In this document: one piece after another, positions 1-12,041 of the stretch
Position numbering within the stretch: the stretch's first letter is position 1
Layout: every line of letters begins with the position of its first letter
Made by a program: the position numbers and the translations under genes
NCBI GenBank assembly: GCA_963678705.1
Contig: OY783220.1
Location: forward strand, 11,119,001 to 11,183,000
Length of the DNA: 64,000 nucleotides
Direction: 5' to 3'
DNA from: Panorpa germanica
Taxonomy: Eukaryota; Arthropoda; Insecta; Mecoptera; Panorpidae
The notes under the pieces: generated by a model
What the model was told of the DNA's origin: nothing
The model's input: only the letters and a program-made list of their open reading frames with translations
Database searches by the model: none

Positions 1-275
1 TACACACACATACATAATTGTAATATAGTTGGAGTCATGAAAGATACTTTTCAGAAATTATGTTGCTTTGTTCGGCTATAGTTGTCCCAGTTAGAAGGAC
101 AATTTTATCGTTGTCGTAGGAAAATAAAGACAACACTATATAAATACATCGAATGAACAGAGACGGCGCTAATAATTTTGTCTGACAGACATTCATGTCT
201 CCAATATTCAGTCACTCTTTAACTCCATTCGCAGCTACTGTGTTTTAGTTTTGATTTTGTGTATCAACAGACTAA
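1..275. other. AT-rich DNA without recognised feature
   Basis: No open frame, splice-bounded exon or repeat match was found. The right edge runs into a short family B end. Confidence 0.5.
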
Positions 276-306
276 AGCCCCATTCCCACTCACTGTATTT
301 TAGTGT
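276..306 (+). repeat. Solitary end of family B MITE
   Basis: The segment carries CATTCCCACTCACTG, the terminal motif of the family B elements at 11579 and 57465. The match stops after about 30 bases, just before a family A element. It is probably a truncated end interrupted by that insertion. Confidence 0.45.
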
Positions 307-310
307 TAAT

Positions 311-580
311 TTAAGGTGAAACGATACTTGGTCATTTTTTCTCGCGAAATATAGATGGCGATACTATAAAGCAGATTAAATATTATCAAAAAAACTATGT
401 TTTTTTTATGTTTGAATCGCTTTATGTAAGTAACTATAAACGCGAAAGCTGCAATTAGTTAGATGAATAACGTATCACGTTTTAAGTTTTCTTCCACTGA
501 CTTTTAATGAGTTGGAACCGCAAAAATAAGTTTTGAAAATGAATATTGCTATATTTTCGAGTTAAATTCCAATTTTTGTA
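311..580 (+). mobile_element. Family A MITE, right end lost
   Basis: The copy begins with TTAA followed by GGTGAAACGATACTTGG. It then follows the copy at 23242 through the ATATAGATGGCGATACTAT motif and the block GCTGCAATTAGTTAGATGAA. The match stops near 580, without the right inverted terminus. The family is non-coding and apparently uses a TTAA target, so it would need transposase from an autonomous relative. Comparison is by eye against the other three copies. Confidence 0.75.
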
Positions 581-720
581 TAAGGTTTTTAAGCTTGTGA
601 AACATAAAGAATCAAATTAATTATATTAAATACAATAATTATTATTAAATAAAGATAGTAATTATGACAAAATAATGTATACTCATACTCACTGTAGATA
701 ATGTTAAGTTATTATAAAAT

Positions 721-909
721 TAGAGGAAAAGAAATTGACAATTTAAATAATAAATTTTAAATGTCGTTCCTTTGATTTCAGGTATAGGATAGTATGATTT
801 CAGTTAAACAGTGTAATTATTATAATGTGTATGTAATGTAAATTACTAAAATAAAAGTCTTTGATTTCAGAGCAACACATAAGTTTGATTAAAAATTTAC
901 CATTCCTAA
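721..909 (+). repeat. Dispersed repeat R1, copy 1
   Basis: This block matches 33829-34010 closely over about 185 bases, including two CTTTGATTTCAG motifs and the shared AGTAACACA/AGCAACACA region. No terminal inverted repeats or coding capacity were seen. It may be an internal fragment of a larger transposon. Confidence 0.6.
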
Positions 910-2149
910 TAAAATGTTTTATACACATTATAGTAAAATGAGTGAGACAGTGATTTTTTGTTGTATCTCATAACATTCAGCCTACATAATAACATTCTTG
1001 CCAACTCTCTTAAGACAAGCTACATCATAAAATGAACCAACCAATTCAAATTATCTAATAAATTTCAGTTATTTATAAAAACATAGCAAAATTTAATGGA
1101 ATTTATATTTAATCAAATTGAAAATAAAATGATGGAACTAATAAATGTACTTAGTTATTATTTTTACTCGTACTTACAAAATAGCATTATGTTTTATAAA
1201 ACTTTTGTATTTACTCCGTCTTTAAAGTTACGTTGGGTGGATTAACTCAGAGAAAAGCTGTGCTCTTACTTGAACGGTAAATGGAAACCAGGTGCGGGAT
1301 TTCCTCGGAATAAGGAAAATGAAACGTTGGTAGCGTCTGGCTAGTGGAAATGTAGGGCACACAAAAGAAAAATGAATAAAAAAATAAATGAAAAATATTG
1401 TAATTATAGGATAAATAATATTAAGGCCCCATTCCATCTTAAGTCATTTTAATAACTTAAATGTCTATTTGCGTAAAAGCATTCGTATCAACTGTATTAA
1501 AATCTTCTTATAAATTTTTATGTAAATACAAAAATACTGTAGTAATTTAAATATTGAATTCATGCACTTTTAAAACATGTTATTTTCGATAATAGAACAA
1601 CCATTTAAAATAAAAAGAAAAGAATATCACAATAAAATATAGAGGCAATTATTATTATTTTAAAAGTTGGAGCCATAAATAATTTCTATTCAGTTCTATC
1701 AGTACTAACAACAACGACTTTATCAGCGATGTGCGGTGTTATTCTTTCATTCAAATGTAGTCATTACCAAAAATAGATTAAGATCTTACTTCTAATCAAT
1801 ATAAGCTATCGATAACCCAGTTCATTAGTCAGACATCTCCAAACATTTTGCTCTTATTTATCACATATAAAATATTATTCTTTTATGAATTAAATTTTGG
1901 CTCAATTTCTTGGTTCTTTGCGTTCCTGTATCTTTGTAGCGACACTATTTAAGAATGGGGACACAGATATTAAAAATAAAATGAAACTTTAATTTTATTA
2001 CCTAATTTAAACATAGTTTTTAATTAAAAGTAAAACACAGTGGACTTTTATAGTTTTGAAAATTATATAAAATACTTGTACATATGTTGTAGAAATTAAT
2101 ATCTAGCTTAGTTGGGAAATTTATTAATTAGTATATGTTATATAGATAC
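910..2149. other. AT-rich DNA without recognised feature
   Basis: Only a short open frame on the - strand (1228-1437) of no recognisable type is present. No RNA gene or repeat match was noticed. Confidence 0.5.
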
Positions 2150-2150
2150 A

Positions 2151-2366
2151 CAGGGTGCCCCAGAAATCGACGTCAAGCCGGAAGTCGGATGAGTCAACAT
2201 TCGAAGAGTCGAAAAAGATTGAAAGTAAACATGTGGATCGGAATTTTTTTTTTTGGGAGAATTTAATAATAAATCAACTTAGAATTTTTTAAATATTTTT
2301 CTGATAACTGTTATGACTTGGCCTATGACTCACTTCCGGCTTGACGTCGGTTTCTGGGACGCCCTG
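2151..2366. mobile_element. Short inverted-repeat element (CAGGGTGCCCC ends)
   Basis: The left arm starts CAGGGTGCCCCAGAAATCGA. The right arm mirrors it, ending in TTTCTGGGACGCCCTG. The arms are about 40 bases with few mismatches, including the shared GACGTCAAGCCGGAAGT core. The interior near the right arm (AACTTAGAATTTTTTAA, then CTGTTATGACTTGGCCTATG) recurs at about 34540-34600. This is a non-autonomous fold-back or MITE; superfamily unknown. Confidence 0.7.
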
Positions 2367-2895
2367 AATATATATATATGTTTTTTCTATCACCTGATAC
2401 ATTGTTCTCTTCTTATCACAACAAGGTTATGCATTTGCATGACAATACCCAGCGCCCCCTCCCCTCATCCTTCCAGTCGACCTGTTACTTGACAGGTTAT
2501 TGAAATAAGGTTGAATTTAACTCCTTACCCCACCCCTAAACCATCTACTAAGAGTGTAATGCCGAGGAAGGGGCCAATGTGTTTACCGCTATAATCAATC
2601 ACACATTCAACAGTAATCAGTGAGTTTGCAGACGTTGGCTTTCGGAGCCCTACACCGGATGCCCCACCCCCGTTCTCAATCCCATTGCCTTCTTGAGTAC
2701 CTCACCTCCATCTCCTCCTCCACCCATTGAGGTTTCACTGTTCCGTCAGAAACAGAGGGAAATTTGGCATGATATGTTACATATGGGTTATATCTTAATT
2801 TCTAACTAAACAACTTTTGCCGTATCATTAGTACAGCGAAATTACGCGATAAAATACGCAGCGCTATAGTATATATGTAGCGATTATTAGCAAGC
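2367..2895. other. Intergenic, with C-rich pyrimidine tracts
   Basis: Stretches around 2450-2475, 2520-2540 and 2660-2730 are strongly C/T-biased on the + strand. Similar tracts recur through the window. No open frame is supported. Confidence 0.45.
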
Positions 2896-3024
2896 TTATG
2901 GTATACATATGTAAAGAAATTATATTTCTTTAGTTGGTAACACTGACCAGAGATATTACAACTGTTAGGTGAGCTAACGGTATATATTAGTTATAGCTAC
3001 TTTCATTGTTGTGTGTGCCACTTA

Positions 3025-3419
3025 GTTTTCTTAGTTTTTTTAGAACCTTACAAGGTCCAATGTTTTAAATTCAAAATATTAAATTAAGAAAAACTATATT
3101 ATATTATAACCTCCAAAATGTGACAATGTTGGATTTACTTTTAAAAGAAGTTTAATGTCAGTTTTTGTAAAATATAGAAGAGAAAACAATTTCTATTACT
3201 AATTGTTATTAAAAATAGCAATTTTAATTTCTTTTAAATTTCTTTTTGTCGAACTGTCAAAATTTATATTACTAACGATGCATACGCACCAACTAAATTA
3301 ACTGAAGTTAAATTAAAACACGAATGTGACAAGGAATGCTTAAACGAGAACCTGAAATTACAATATTAAATAAAAACAGTAAATTAAATATCAAAATAAT
3401 GGGCGGGTATGAGGCTTAA
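3025..3419 (+). mobile_element. Family B MITE, 5'-truncated
   Basis: The block starting TTAGTTTTCTTAG follows the copies at 11579 and 57465 through AACCTTACAAGGTCCAATG and TATAACCTCCAAAATGTGA. It ends in a degraded right terminus before GAGGCTTAAT. The left inverted end is missing. No coding capacity. Confidence 0.7.
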
Positions 3420-3493
3420 TGTAAAAATTTTGAAAGCATATATGTCAAAACATTTTCTTGTAATTTAAAGAAAATATAATTAAAGATTCTTAC

Positions 3494-3564
3494 CTTGTCA
3501 GAAGTCAATAAGAGCAGGAGAAGTTGATGTTTATGGAAACATGTTGCTTTAGCGATTTCCGGAT
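3494..3564 (-). CDS. Candidate internal exon, product not recognised
   Basis: On the - strand a pyrimidine-rich acceptor (TTATATTTCAG) precedes 71 bases that end in GACAAG and a strong donor, GTAAGAATC. With two bases completing a split codon, the frame reads PEIAKATCFHKH, then five to six leucines and TSDK, without a stop. The phase-0 alternative begins IRKSLKQHVS and meets a stop after 19 codons. I do not recognise the peptide. It could be an exon of the same gene as 4284-4400 and 5750-5880, or a chance pseudo-exon. Confidence 0.35.
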
Positions 3565-4283
3565 CTGAAATATAAGTTCTTGATTAGTTTTAATAGTATT
3601 ATTATACTAAATATGCATTGTATATCACGAGTTTTTAATTTAGAATATATTTATTTCTTAATTGTTCTTGTTTTGTATATGTTGTGGAGTCAGCGCCACT
3701 ACCACACGTGCGTTAACTTTCTTCAAACACATAATGATAAAACCATATTGATTTTATTTCAACAAAGTAAATATTTCACAGAAACGCTATTGTTATGTGA
3801 TTCTCTTTAAGTTTAACCAAGAGCATGAAAAAATAAATGAGCCTTGAGATGATAATAAGATTATTAGTGGTACTTGAATGAAAATGGAAGGGGAGGTGAG
3901 AAAGTAATTTCCTTGTGAAACTGAGAGGAGAATGTGAGTAATAGGTTGGGGTTGATGATTAAGAAACTCTGACAAATAAATAAAGTTACCACCAACCCCT
4001 TGGTTCTGGTTACAGTACTAGACATTAAGACACTATTCACAGCTACTGTTTTCGTTTTATTTTGAATGTATGAACATAGTTACAAGTTTTATTTAACATT
4101 AAAGAAATATGTAGGTATTTCTTGAAACAAAACATTATAACTTCTAAGTTGAATTATTCTCAACAAACTAGGATTTTATTCCCCATTGTAAAAGCGCATC
4201 AAAACACAAAGTATTCGTAAAACTTAGAATATTATTATAAAGTTATATTCCTGATGTTATTTTTATGAATTAAATATACATAC
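3565..4283. other. Intergenic or intronic, nothing recognised
   Basis: Short open frames on both strands are AT-rich and of low-complexity composition. No repeat match was found. Confidence 0.4.
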
Positions 4284-4400
4284 TCTCTCAAACAGCAATA
4301 TAGCGTCTGTCAAATAAACAGTGGCTGTTATACCCCACCCGTTTTTACTGTATGCAACCAGTTGAACAAGTGATATATATCTTGTCTGCACCTGAGTCAG
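4284..4400 (-). CDS. Candidate internal exon, product not recognised
   Basis: On the - strand a long pyrimidine tract ending CTCTACTCCCAG leads into 117 bases (39 codons). The donor GTATGT follows. The frame begins LTQVQTRYISLVQLVAYSKN, continues with GWGITATVYL and ends in ILLFER, with both splice sites in phase 0. The mix of residues looks protein-like rather than low-complexity. Phase 0 at its start agrees with the phase-0 end of 5750-5880 upstream. No family is recognised, and no start or stop codon can be assigned. Confidence 0.4.
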
Positions 4401-4629
4401 CTGGGAGTAGAGGCAGGGGCGGGGGTAGGGCAATGCTTTCAAAAATAACATATAGGTAGTTTAAACGAATTATTACGAGATGAATTTATTATATAAATAT
4501 TTTATTTAAAAAATTGAAACAATTATTATATAAATACAAAGTTATTTAAGTATAGCATTACTTAAATAAATATATGTTTAAATAATTTTATATTTCACAG
4601 TTTTATATCAGTTTGATAATTATGGTAAT

Positions 4630-4782
4630 AGGCTTCTGAGCCATGTCTTTATTTTCTATAAAACTGTACTGATAAAGTTGGTTATCAGGACTTCAAATGA
4701 CCAATTATTTTTGTAATAACACCTTAAATTTTAGGAGATATTAACAATTGAAAAGTTTGTCTCTTTTAATATTAAATAGGAT
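4630..4782 (+). repeat. Degenerate family C fragment
   Basis: About 150 bases resemble the left part of family C (GATAAAGTTGGTTA, then TTAGGAGATATTAACAATT), with many differences from the copies at 36947 and 41357. Confidence 0.5.
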
Positions 4783-5041
4783 GAAAAGCTATAAAAAGAA
4801 AGTAGTCTCTTTGACGTCACGTCCGATTTTTACCATCTACTCTTCTATAAATATCAAACTAGTAATTTAAACTATCTAATATATCAGATTTTATTTAATG
4901 AAAACTCTTTTACCTAAGGTTATGTTTTTTTAAGCGAAATGCGCTTAAAATCTTTTGCTGATATCTTGCATAAGAACTGTAATTAAAAGTAAAAAACTTT
5001 GATTTATATCAAGGGAGAATTCTTTTATAAAGTATTATGCA

Positions 5042-5443
5042 TCGTACACATTGATGTAATTTAAACATGCGACATCCAACATTTGTTGGAAGATGTTGCA
5101 CAACACGCCACATGTAATTAAATACCTTTTTCAATTATTGTTATTTATTTACTAAACACAACTACAGAAAACATTAAAACACACTGAAATTATACTAGAC
5201 TGATATGTAGATATTTGGCACATTTTTTCAGGATCGCAATTCTTTGAGAAGTACCACTGAAGGATTAAAACATTTTTGTTTAATACAAATACTCCATAGA
5301 GTCACATGTTTAAATCGCACTAGTCTGTACGTTAAAAATACAATACATTTATTTATTACACTCATGTCTAAATAATGTCAAGTTGTGAATGAAAATATAT
5401 AAATGTTGGATGTCGCATGTTTAAATCGCACCAGTGTGTACGG
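5042..5443. mobile_element. Fold-back element with 43-bp arms
   Basis: The left arm (5042-5084) and right arm (5401-5443) are near-perfect reverse complements around CATGCGACATCCAACATTT. A third partial copy of the arm (CATGTTTAAATCGCACTAGT) lies at about 5308-5330. The interior is AT-rich and non-coding. Target-site duplications were not resolved. Confidence 0.7.
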
Positions 5444-5749
5444 CGCATTACATTATATATATTTAAAAAATGGTAAGTAGCAGGTAAACTTTTTTATGTT
5501 AAATAAACTTTAAATATACTCGTATGTACTGCTTTTAGCGGGGAATGTAAAAGAGATGCATAAAAGTGATTCACTGGCTCGTGCAATAGATAAAATTTTG
5601 TTATTATGAAGTTGTGAACAAAAATCGATTACTAATTCAAATTCGAATTCAAATTTTGAATAGCTATATTTTCGTTAACAGTTGGATACTTTAGCATTTA
5701 TTTCACAGTTTGAATCGCTACTTTTAAGCTGCCAGGTATATTTACGTAC

Positions 5750-5880
5750 CTTGTTCGTCAAATTATTTTGTGATGCACTTTTGGTGCTCATACCTGTAAT
5801 ATGTCTCTGCCTTGCAGCACGTTGCTGATGACACGATGACGTATGACACTTTCCTTCCATAAACAACTCGACGACGTATA
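5750..5880 (-). CDS. Candidate internal exon, product not recognised
   Basis: On the - strand an acceptor (TACCCGTCTTAG) precedes 131 bases that stay open in one frame and end AACAAG before the donor GTACGTAAA. After a split codon the peptide reads YVVELFMEGKCHTSSCHQQR, then AARQRHITGM and SQNNLTNK. It is hydrophilic and rich in His, Gln and Ser, unlike the AT-driven frames nearby. It ends in phase 0, compatible with 4284-4400 as the next exon. The family is unknown. An internal ATG would also allow a start here. Confidence 0.4.
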
Positions 5881-6935
5881 CTAAGACGGGTACGGGTACC
5901 GGAACGGGATATGGTTATGCACACGATACGGTACGATATTATAAATTACTTAATACTATTTATGTACATTGTATATTTTATGAATGGCGTTGAAATACAT
6001 TACGAAATGCACCATCGTGTATAATTGAATTCACCTGCGCTTTTCCGCACTACCCTTAACAACATCCTAGTACCCCTCCCTCCTCACCCAACCCACGCAA
6101 CGAGAGTACCTTTCTAACTTCACTCTGCTCTTGCAACCTCGTATTCTACTTTATATTAATTGGTTTAAAATTAAAATTTATATTACAATGTGCCATATAT
6201 TTATATAAGATTTGTGTTGGCTGCGAACAGGTTATGGTTCTGTATATATTATATATGTATAGTTTATACATACTTTTATACATTATGTATAGTTAAATGA
6301 AGCAGTAAAAGATTTGTTGTGTTGCAAATTTGAAAGACAGCTTCCGCATACTAACAAAGTTTAATTAGAAATTAGCTTCGAGTACCTGCTTGTTAAAAAC
6401 TGCTAGGAAATTGCGTTTTATTCATTTTTTGTTTAAAATAACTTTAATTATATTTTAATTAGATATTATGTTGAAAATGGATTAATTTTAATAACTATAG
6501 AAAGAAGAATATATGTATATTCTTTTATCCCACACTATTTTATAAAGATTAAGGGTCCAGCACACGTTAAGGTTTTCAAAAAATCGATTTCTTTTTCGGT
6601 TGGATTTATTAATTATGCTTTTAAGAAGTTAACCATGCCAATATGCTGAACATTATCTGCGTTATAGAAATTTGAATTGACAGCGGTGGTATATATGTTA
6701 AAGTTAATTTAATGAACAAATTAATATTATTAATAATTCATAATCAGTGGGTAGCTATACTAGAGCTAGGTACGCAGTGTGGAGTGTTGCATAAGTAAAT
6801 TGAAAAAAAAACTTTTAAAATGACTTTTTGAAGTATACACTGCAATAATGTTGTTTCTAATGTTGCCGTCAAAAAATTAATTCAATAAATTTGAAATAAT
6901 TGGAAGAAGAAAAGGAAATACTAAGAAGCGAATGA
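5881..6935. other. Intergenic, simple-sequence patch and C-rich tract
   Basis: A patch at 5884-5935 is a degenerate GGTACGGGTACC-type simple repeat. A C/T tract lies at 6050-6090. The remainder is AT-rich without recognised features. Confidence 0.45.
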
Positions 6936-7181
6936 GATCTTAAAAGAAATCACTTGTTGCAAGAAGATATGTGCAATTGTGGAGAAGGGGTAGCAGATCC
7001 AGAACATTTGATCTTCCAATGTACAGAAACGGAGGCCTGCAGAAATAATTTGTACAGAGTTTTGGTAAAAAAATGGAGTGGTGTTGCCAACGAGTATGCA
7101 GGAACTACTAAGATATCCGAGGTGGCCAGTGTACTTAGTGATAGACAGGGTATGGCATGTAGCGGGTGTAATAATAAATGA
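6936..7181 (+). pseudogene. Non-LTR retrotransposon tail (C-terminal zinc-finger-like segment)
   Basis: The frame contains EDMCNCGEGVADPEHLIFQC. Its Cys-X-Cys ... His-X4-Cys spacing is typical of the segment after the RNase H domain in Jockey/I-like LINE ORF2 proteins. It ends DRQGMACSGCNNK and a stop, followed by an A-rich tail region. An in-frame stop lies just upstream, and no reverse transcriptase or RNase H core was found. This is a 5'-truncated dead copy. Clade assignment is by motif only. Confidence 0.6.
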
Positions 7182-7762
7182 AATATAAATATGTAAAATG
7201 TTAATAAAATGAATTAAGAAGGGCGAAAAATACGGTGGTCCTAGAATGCCCGTGAATTATTAATAAAAAGAAAATAAGATTCGAATAAGAACTTTATATA
7301 TTTGCATCCGAGCATAAAGAAGCTGAAACAAGCAGTTTTTTTTTGAGAATTACTCAATAGATTTTAATGAAATGTCTACACTATCTTCTTTACATTAGCT
7401 AGCATCTAGAATGTAGCATAGGTTAGCTTTTTTCCAAAGAGATGCCTTGTTCAAAATTTCAACTAAAAAAAATGTGATATTTTCTTTATTTTATTATTTT
7501 TATTTTAGTCAATTCTTGTTGATGAGCATCCACAGAACAGCTTTTACTATACTGTATCTAGTGATACTAAAGAAAAAATTATACTTAAAAATAGTCACAA
7601 AAAGAACTATATTTTTATGTTAATTTTTCCGAACACCAGGGTGTGGCAAATTCCCCTAATGCTAAGGACCCAATACCAATAAAGTTTCTCAATTCTTTTA
7701 TCATTTCAAACAGGTTTCTACTAGATTATTTTAACCGGTAATCAGAGAGCAGTAATTAAACT

Positions 7763-7960
7763 AATCAAACGTAATGTTCATTGAGATGTAGAAGATCAAC
7801 GGTGGTATGCTGGTCCATTCAACACACTCAATTAGTATCAAAACCCTGCCTGAACGTCCAAGTGGTCCTTTATCGAAATTGTGTCGAAGTTGTCCAATCC
7901 GGGAATTCATCCTTGATATTAAACTACACATACGAGTATATTGAACCAACAGAACTACAG
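7763..7960 (+). other. Unassigned open stretch ending at a donor site
   Basis: The + strand is open from just after a stop near 7763 and reaches CTACAG and GTAATTAAT, a fair donor, at 7960. The peptide includes VSKPCLNVQVVLYRNCVEVV and NSSLILNYTYEYIEP. The region is less AT-rich than its surroundings. The - strand is open in part as well (7761-7949), so the coding strand is unclear. The upstream acceptor is poor. It may be an exon or a transposon fragment. Confidence 0.2.
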
Positions 7961-8123
7961 GTAATTAATCTTAATGGTATATCCATTGGGTAGCTGCTTT
8001 TGTATTAAATTTCATAAACCATACTGTATATATGCTTACTGTAGGGACTACAATCTAATTTTACAATTCAACTAAATTGGGAATAGTAGAAATCTAAACA
8101 TTTCTGATGCTCTTAATTTTATT

Positions 8124-8515
8124 TTACTCACTCTTTTGATATTTAATTTACTGTTTTTATTTAAAATTGTAATCTAGATATCAGGTTCTCGTTTAAGCAT
8201 TCCTTTTCACATTTGTGTTTTAATTTAAGTTCGTTTTAAATTTAAATTTTTATAAAACTGACATTAAACTTCTTTTAAAAGTAAATCCTACTGCATTTTG
8301 ACAGATTATCACATTTTGCAGGTTATAATATAATATAGTTTCACTTAATTTAATATTTTTAATTTAAAACATTAGACCTTGTAAGGTTTTAAAAAAATTA
8401 AGAAAATTTGAAAAATAAATTAAATTAAAAATGGTACTGTGAATGACTACGCGTATTGCCATATGCTAAACAATTTAAATTAAATACAAAATTAAATTAA
8501 AGCAGTGAGTGGGAG
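8124..8515 (-). mobile_element. Family B MITE
   Basis: The sequence is in reverse orientation to the copies at 11579 and 57465. The right edge CAGTGAGTGGGAG is the complement of their left end. The CATATGCTAAACAATTTAAA block and the GGTTCTCGTTTAAGCATTCC block are shared. The left edge near 8124 keeps ACTCACTCTTTT, a decayed inverted terminus. Non-coding. Confidence 0.75.
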
Positions 8516-9244
8516 TTATACTTTACTTCTCTTTTGTTAATTCGTTCTCTCATACGCTTTCTTCCCAAATTTTCCTGTATTACTCATCTTTCTCCTCTTC
8601 CATTTCTCTCTGTCTCTTCTTTAGCTTAGACATACGTAAAATTTTCACGTAGAATTGTAAACAGAATTAACATTGCGCTAAATTTATCAATTCAGTAATT
8701 AGCAATTCAATTTAGATAACAATGCAGCTGTATTAAACCCTAACAAATGTAGCTAAAAACCAAAAAAGATTTGTTACAGCAAGTGAAGTCAACCGAGACC
8801 GGAACTGAGTGGGATCCAAGTGGCAAAGGGGTGCCCCGAACCTACCGTTAATCAATCTCCTAGCCTTATCAATCAACGTAATCTGGTCTTGTCACCAATT
8901 AACGTATTGGAATTAAACAAATGTTTTTCCTCCATCTTTCCGCTAGCTGCTAGTTCAGTTACTCCATCGTCTGTTATTGATACAGGCAATATAGCAAGTA
9001 ACGGGGTAGGATTTAGCTTTAGTGGAGTGGATACACTATGTAGACGAAGAGGGCGCTTTTCCAGAGCAATGTTTCTGTCGTCGTGCTCAGAGCTTGCTTG
9101 CTTTGCAAGGGAGGTTTATAAATGGTCTGTTTTGTTTTTATCTATTAGTCTATTTCAACTGTTTCGTCTATTTCTGTCAATGTGAATGTGGATGGGATGT
9201 GGATATGTGTTTGACTGGGAATAGGATATGTAATATATACTCAC
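8516..9244. other. Intergenic with an unassigned open frame
   Basis: A 121-codon frame at 8820-9185 (+) is open from a GTG, and 9022-9288 (+) overlaps it in another frame. Neither has recognisable motifs or splice support, and the two frames compete. The region is moderately GC-balanced and could be old transposon sequence. I do not call a gene. Confidence 0.3.
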
Positions 9245-9740
9245 CAATCAATACAGATTGTCAATGTCAGAGCACAAAGTGGAACTGAATGGCGTTCTGT
9301 AATTTTGTAAGAAAAGGGGTTCTTCAGGAAGATGTGTAGAAATGGATAAGAGTGGAACGATGAGAGTGAGGAAGGCTAAAGGTTCAGTAGGAGTTAGTTT
9401 TAGGGTTTTGACTGACTTTAGTCAGGAATTGTGAAGTGTATAATGGAAAAACACTGATACACTTCTAAATAAAAAGTAGAAATGCTAATTTGCTATTTAT
9501 ATTAATTCGATAAACTTCTTTAAACAATGTTACATTACATATACCTACAAAATATGTAACTTTGTTTAGCGTGGAATGCAAAATAGATGCATATATGCAT
9601 GATTTCGTATCGTTGTAACATCTAATAACCTGATTCCTATTTGACTAAGATTTTTGAAGCCCTTTCTAAGCCACAATTAGAATATATATTTGGGTACGTT
9701 TAAGGAAAAGAAATTATGTATTTTAAAGTCAAAGGGGGGG

Positions 9741-10405
9741 TTAGGTCAAAACGATGAAAAAGAAGCATATTTTCGATAATGTTTTTTGACGATACAGTTA
9801 ATATATAATTATTTCTATAATTACTACAGGATAAAGTGACATTTGAAGAATACTTTGTAAAATTTTCATAAATAAATATCAAGAAATGAGGCATTGCCAG
9901 CGAATCTCCGCAGACGTCACTAAAAAAAGCCACTCATAACTCATCACTAGATTTTCTGAAATCAAAAAACCAAAATGATTTCATTAGTTGATAAGTTTCT
10001 GCAGGTAACGCTGTCGAGTTTGTCTTTTTTCATTATTTCTTTAATTTTTTACAGCGGTCAAAATACCGATTTTTCATGAAAAAAATCAGAAACTTTGTTA
10101 TTTTAAAATACGTTAAAATGAAATTAAATAGAAAAATCTCGACAGCGTTACCTCAGCATTTATGTAAAGAAAGAGTGTACAAAATTTCAAAACAATCGTT
10201 CCAGTAGATTTTGAGCTAGAGAGTGCACCGACTCTGAAAAAGCTGTGTGATAAACCGCATTTAAAAGTTTCAAAGAAAGACGAAACCAGACCAGAGAGGT
10301 GAAGACTTAAAACTCTATATCTCCGACAATTTTACTCCAATCGAATTTTTCAAATTTTTACACAATAAACTTAATATGTTGTACAATAATATAAATAATA
10401 AAAAA
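9741..10405 (+). mobile_element. Family D element, full length
   Basis: The copy starts near AGGTCAAAACGATGAAAAAG and ends in GTACAATAATATAAATAAT. In the middle, GGTAACGCTGTCGAG and its complement CTCGACAGCGTTACC flank about 120 bases, giving a palindromic core. The right half carries GACTTAAAACTCTATATCTC. Six other copies share this order. The complement strand of the left third is open for 78 codons here. Confidence 0.8.
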
Positions 10406-11578
10406 AAAATGGTAAAATTTAAAAAAAAAGTGTTAATGCATTTTGATTCTGAAACTTTCGCCTCCGCTTTTGATCCAAAATGTCTTCGAAACGGATACTA
10501 TTCTTTAGTTATTACGTTTCTTAAATTTCGCAGTTTTTATTGACTGTGTAAATGGAGCTGTAGGCATTCAGCACTTGGCACTCTGAAGGCGGACCTCGCT
10601 AATAGGAATCTTGACTAATTGATGGATGGAACACATTTCTCCATCCTCGACTTGCTCTTGTTAAGGCATGGCTATGACTAGTGGACCCTACAAAGTTCAT
10701 GTGTGTTTCATTTCCAGATACATATGTCTGCAGCTCATTTAGGAAAATGTCTTGAACGGTTCGCTCGGCTTTCTCTCTCTCTCTCTGTGTGTGTGTCTCT
10801 TTTCATGTTGAGTTTAGAATCACTTTGTTGTAAATGTGTTAAATTCAATAATCAAACATATTAACGGTTTCTTCGATGGATGATGTACAAAATACATGAT
10901 TCTTGAATACCATTTAATAATATCAAACTGTCCAATGGTTCAGAATTCATCAGCTATTCGATTACGTCATGCGGAGCTGTGAATGCTCACATAGGTTCCA
11001 GAAATGGTGACTTAACTATTACAACACCGTTTCTACAAGCGTTTATACGGCCCAATTCTTTTCAAATTTTATTTTGGAAGACAGGAATGTTTTGTTGCTT
11101 AAATGACGGTTCACGTCAAACAGAGGCGTCGGCGTCGTAATAACAAATAACAAATACGTCGATTTTGTTATATGTAACACTCGGTTTGCTCTAAGTGTAA
11201 TATGTCATAGTCAAATAGCGAAATTGCAAAACCGCCCCATGTGGGTAAAAACCCCAGAGTCTAGGGATGCGTATGTGAAACGGAGTAGAAGTAGGGAGAA
11301 AGGGAATGAGAGTGTTGTACGAGTATATATGTGTTCGTTCTACAGAAGATGAGGATGAATATTCTCGCGGTCTCAAACCACGAACCGACACAAGCATTCC
11401 AAGCATACCACAAACAACGAACACAATTTTAAAATTTATTATTTTCGTAAATATTTTTAGGGAAACTAAGTTCGCACAACAAATATACGTCAAGCATTAG
11501 GGTCAGCTAGTGAACGGTCAATATAGCATCTATATATAGCGTACTGGTTTTAGTTTTAATTTAAGGTTTTAACTCTTA
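10406..11578. other. Intergenic; one unassigned open frame
   Basis: A CT/GT microsatellite lies at 10770-10799. A 100-codon frame on the - strand (11191-11493) contains IPRLWGFYPHGAV, but it has no recognised domain and is shadowed by an open + frame. Nothing else is supported. Confidence 0.35.
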
Positions 11579-12041
11579 AGTATTATTCCCAGTCACTGTT
11601 TTAATTTTATTTTGTATTTTGTATTTAATTTAAATTGTTTAGCATATGGCAATACGCGTAGTCATTTACAGTACCATTTTTATTTAATTTGTTTTTTTAA
11701 GTTTTCTTAGTTTTCTTAGAACCTTACAAGGTCCAATGTTCTAAATTAAAAATATTAAATTAAGAAAAACTATATTATATTATAACCTCCAAAATGTGAT
11801 AATCTGTCAAAATGCAGTATGATTTACTTTTAAAAGAAGTTTAATGTCAGTTTTTGAAAAATAAAGAAGTGAAAACAATTTCTTTTACTAATTCTTATTA
11901 AAAATAGCAATTTTAATTATTTCACATACAATTTTGTCGAACTGTTAAAATTTATATTACTAACTAAATTAACTAAACTTAAATTAAAACAGAAATGTGA
12001 AAGGAATGCTTAAACGAAACAGTGAGTGGGAATGAATCTTT
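11579..12041 (+). mobile_element. Family B MITE, full length
   Basis: The left end is TTCCCAGTCACTG and the right end is CAGTGAGTGGGAATG, which are inverted. The interior matches 57465-57940 along most of its length (for example GCATATGGCAATACGCGTAG and TATAACCTCCAAAATGTGA). It is about 460 bases and non-coding. Confidence 0.8.

Noticed and set aside
5042-5443. CRISPR-like spacing of three similar motifs
   Set aside because: The motifs are an inverted pair plus a degenerate copy in an animal genome, not direct repeats with spacers.
6033-6075. Short splice-bounded stretch on - before a GTGAATTC donor
   Set aside because: The supposed acceptor lies in a purine-rich stretch on that strand and lacks a pyrimidine tract.
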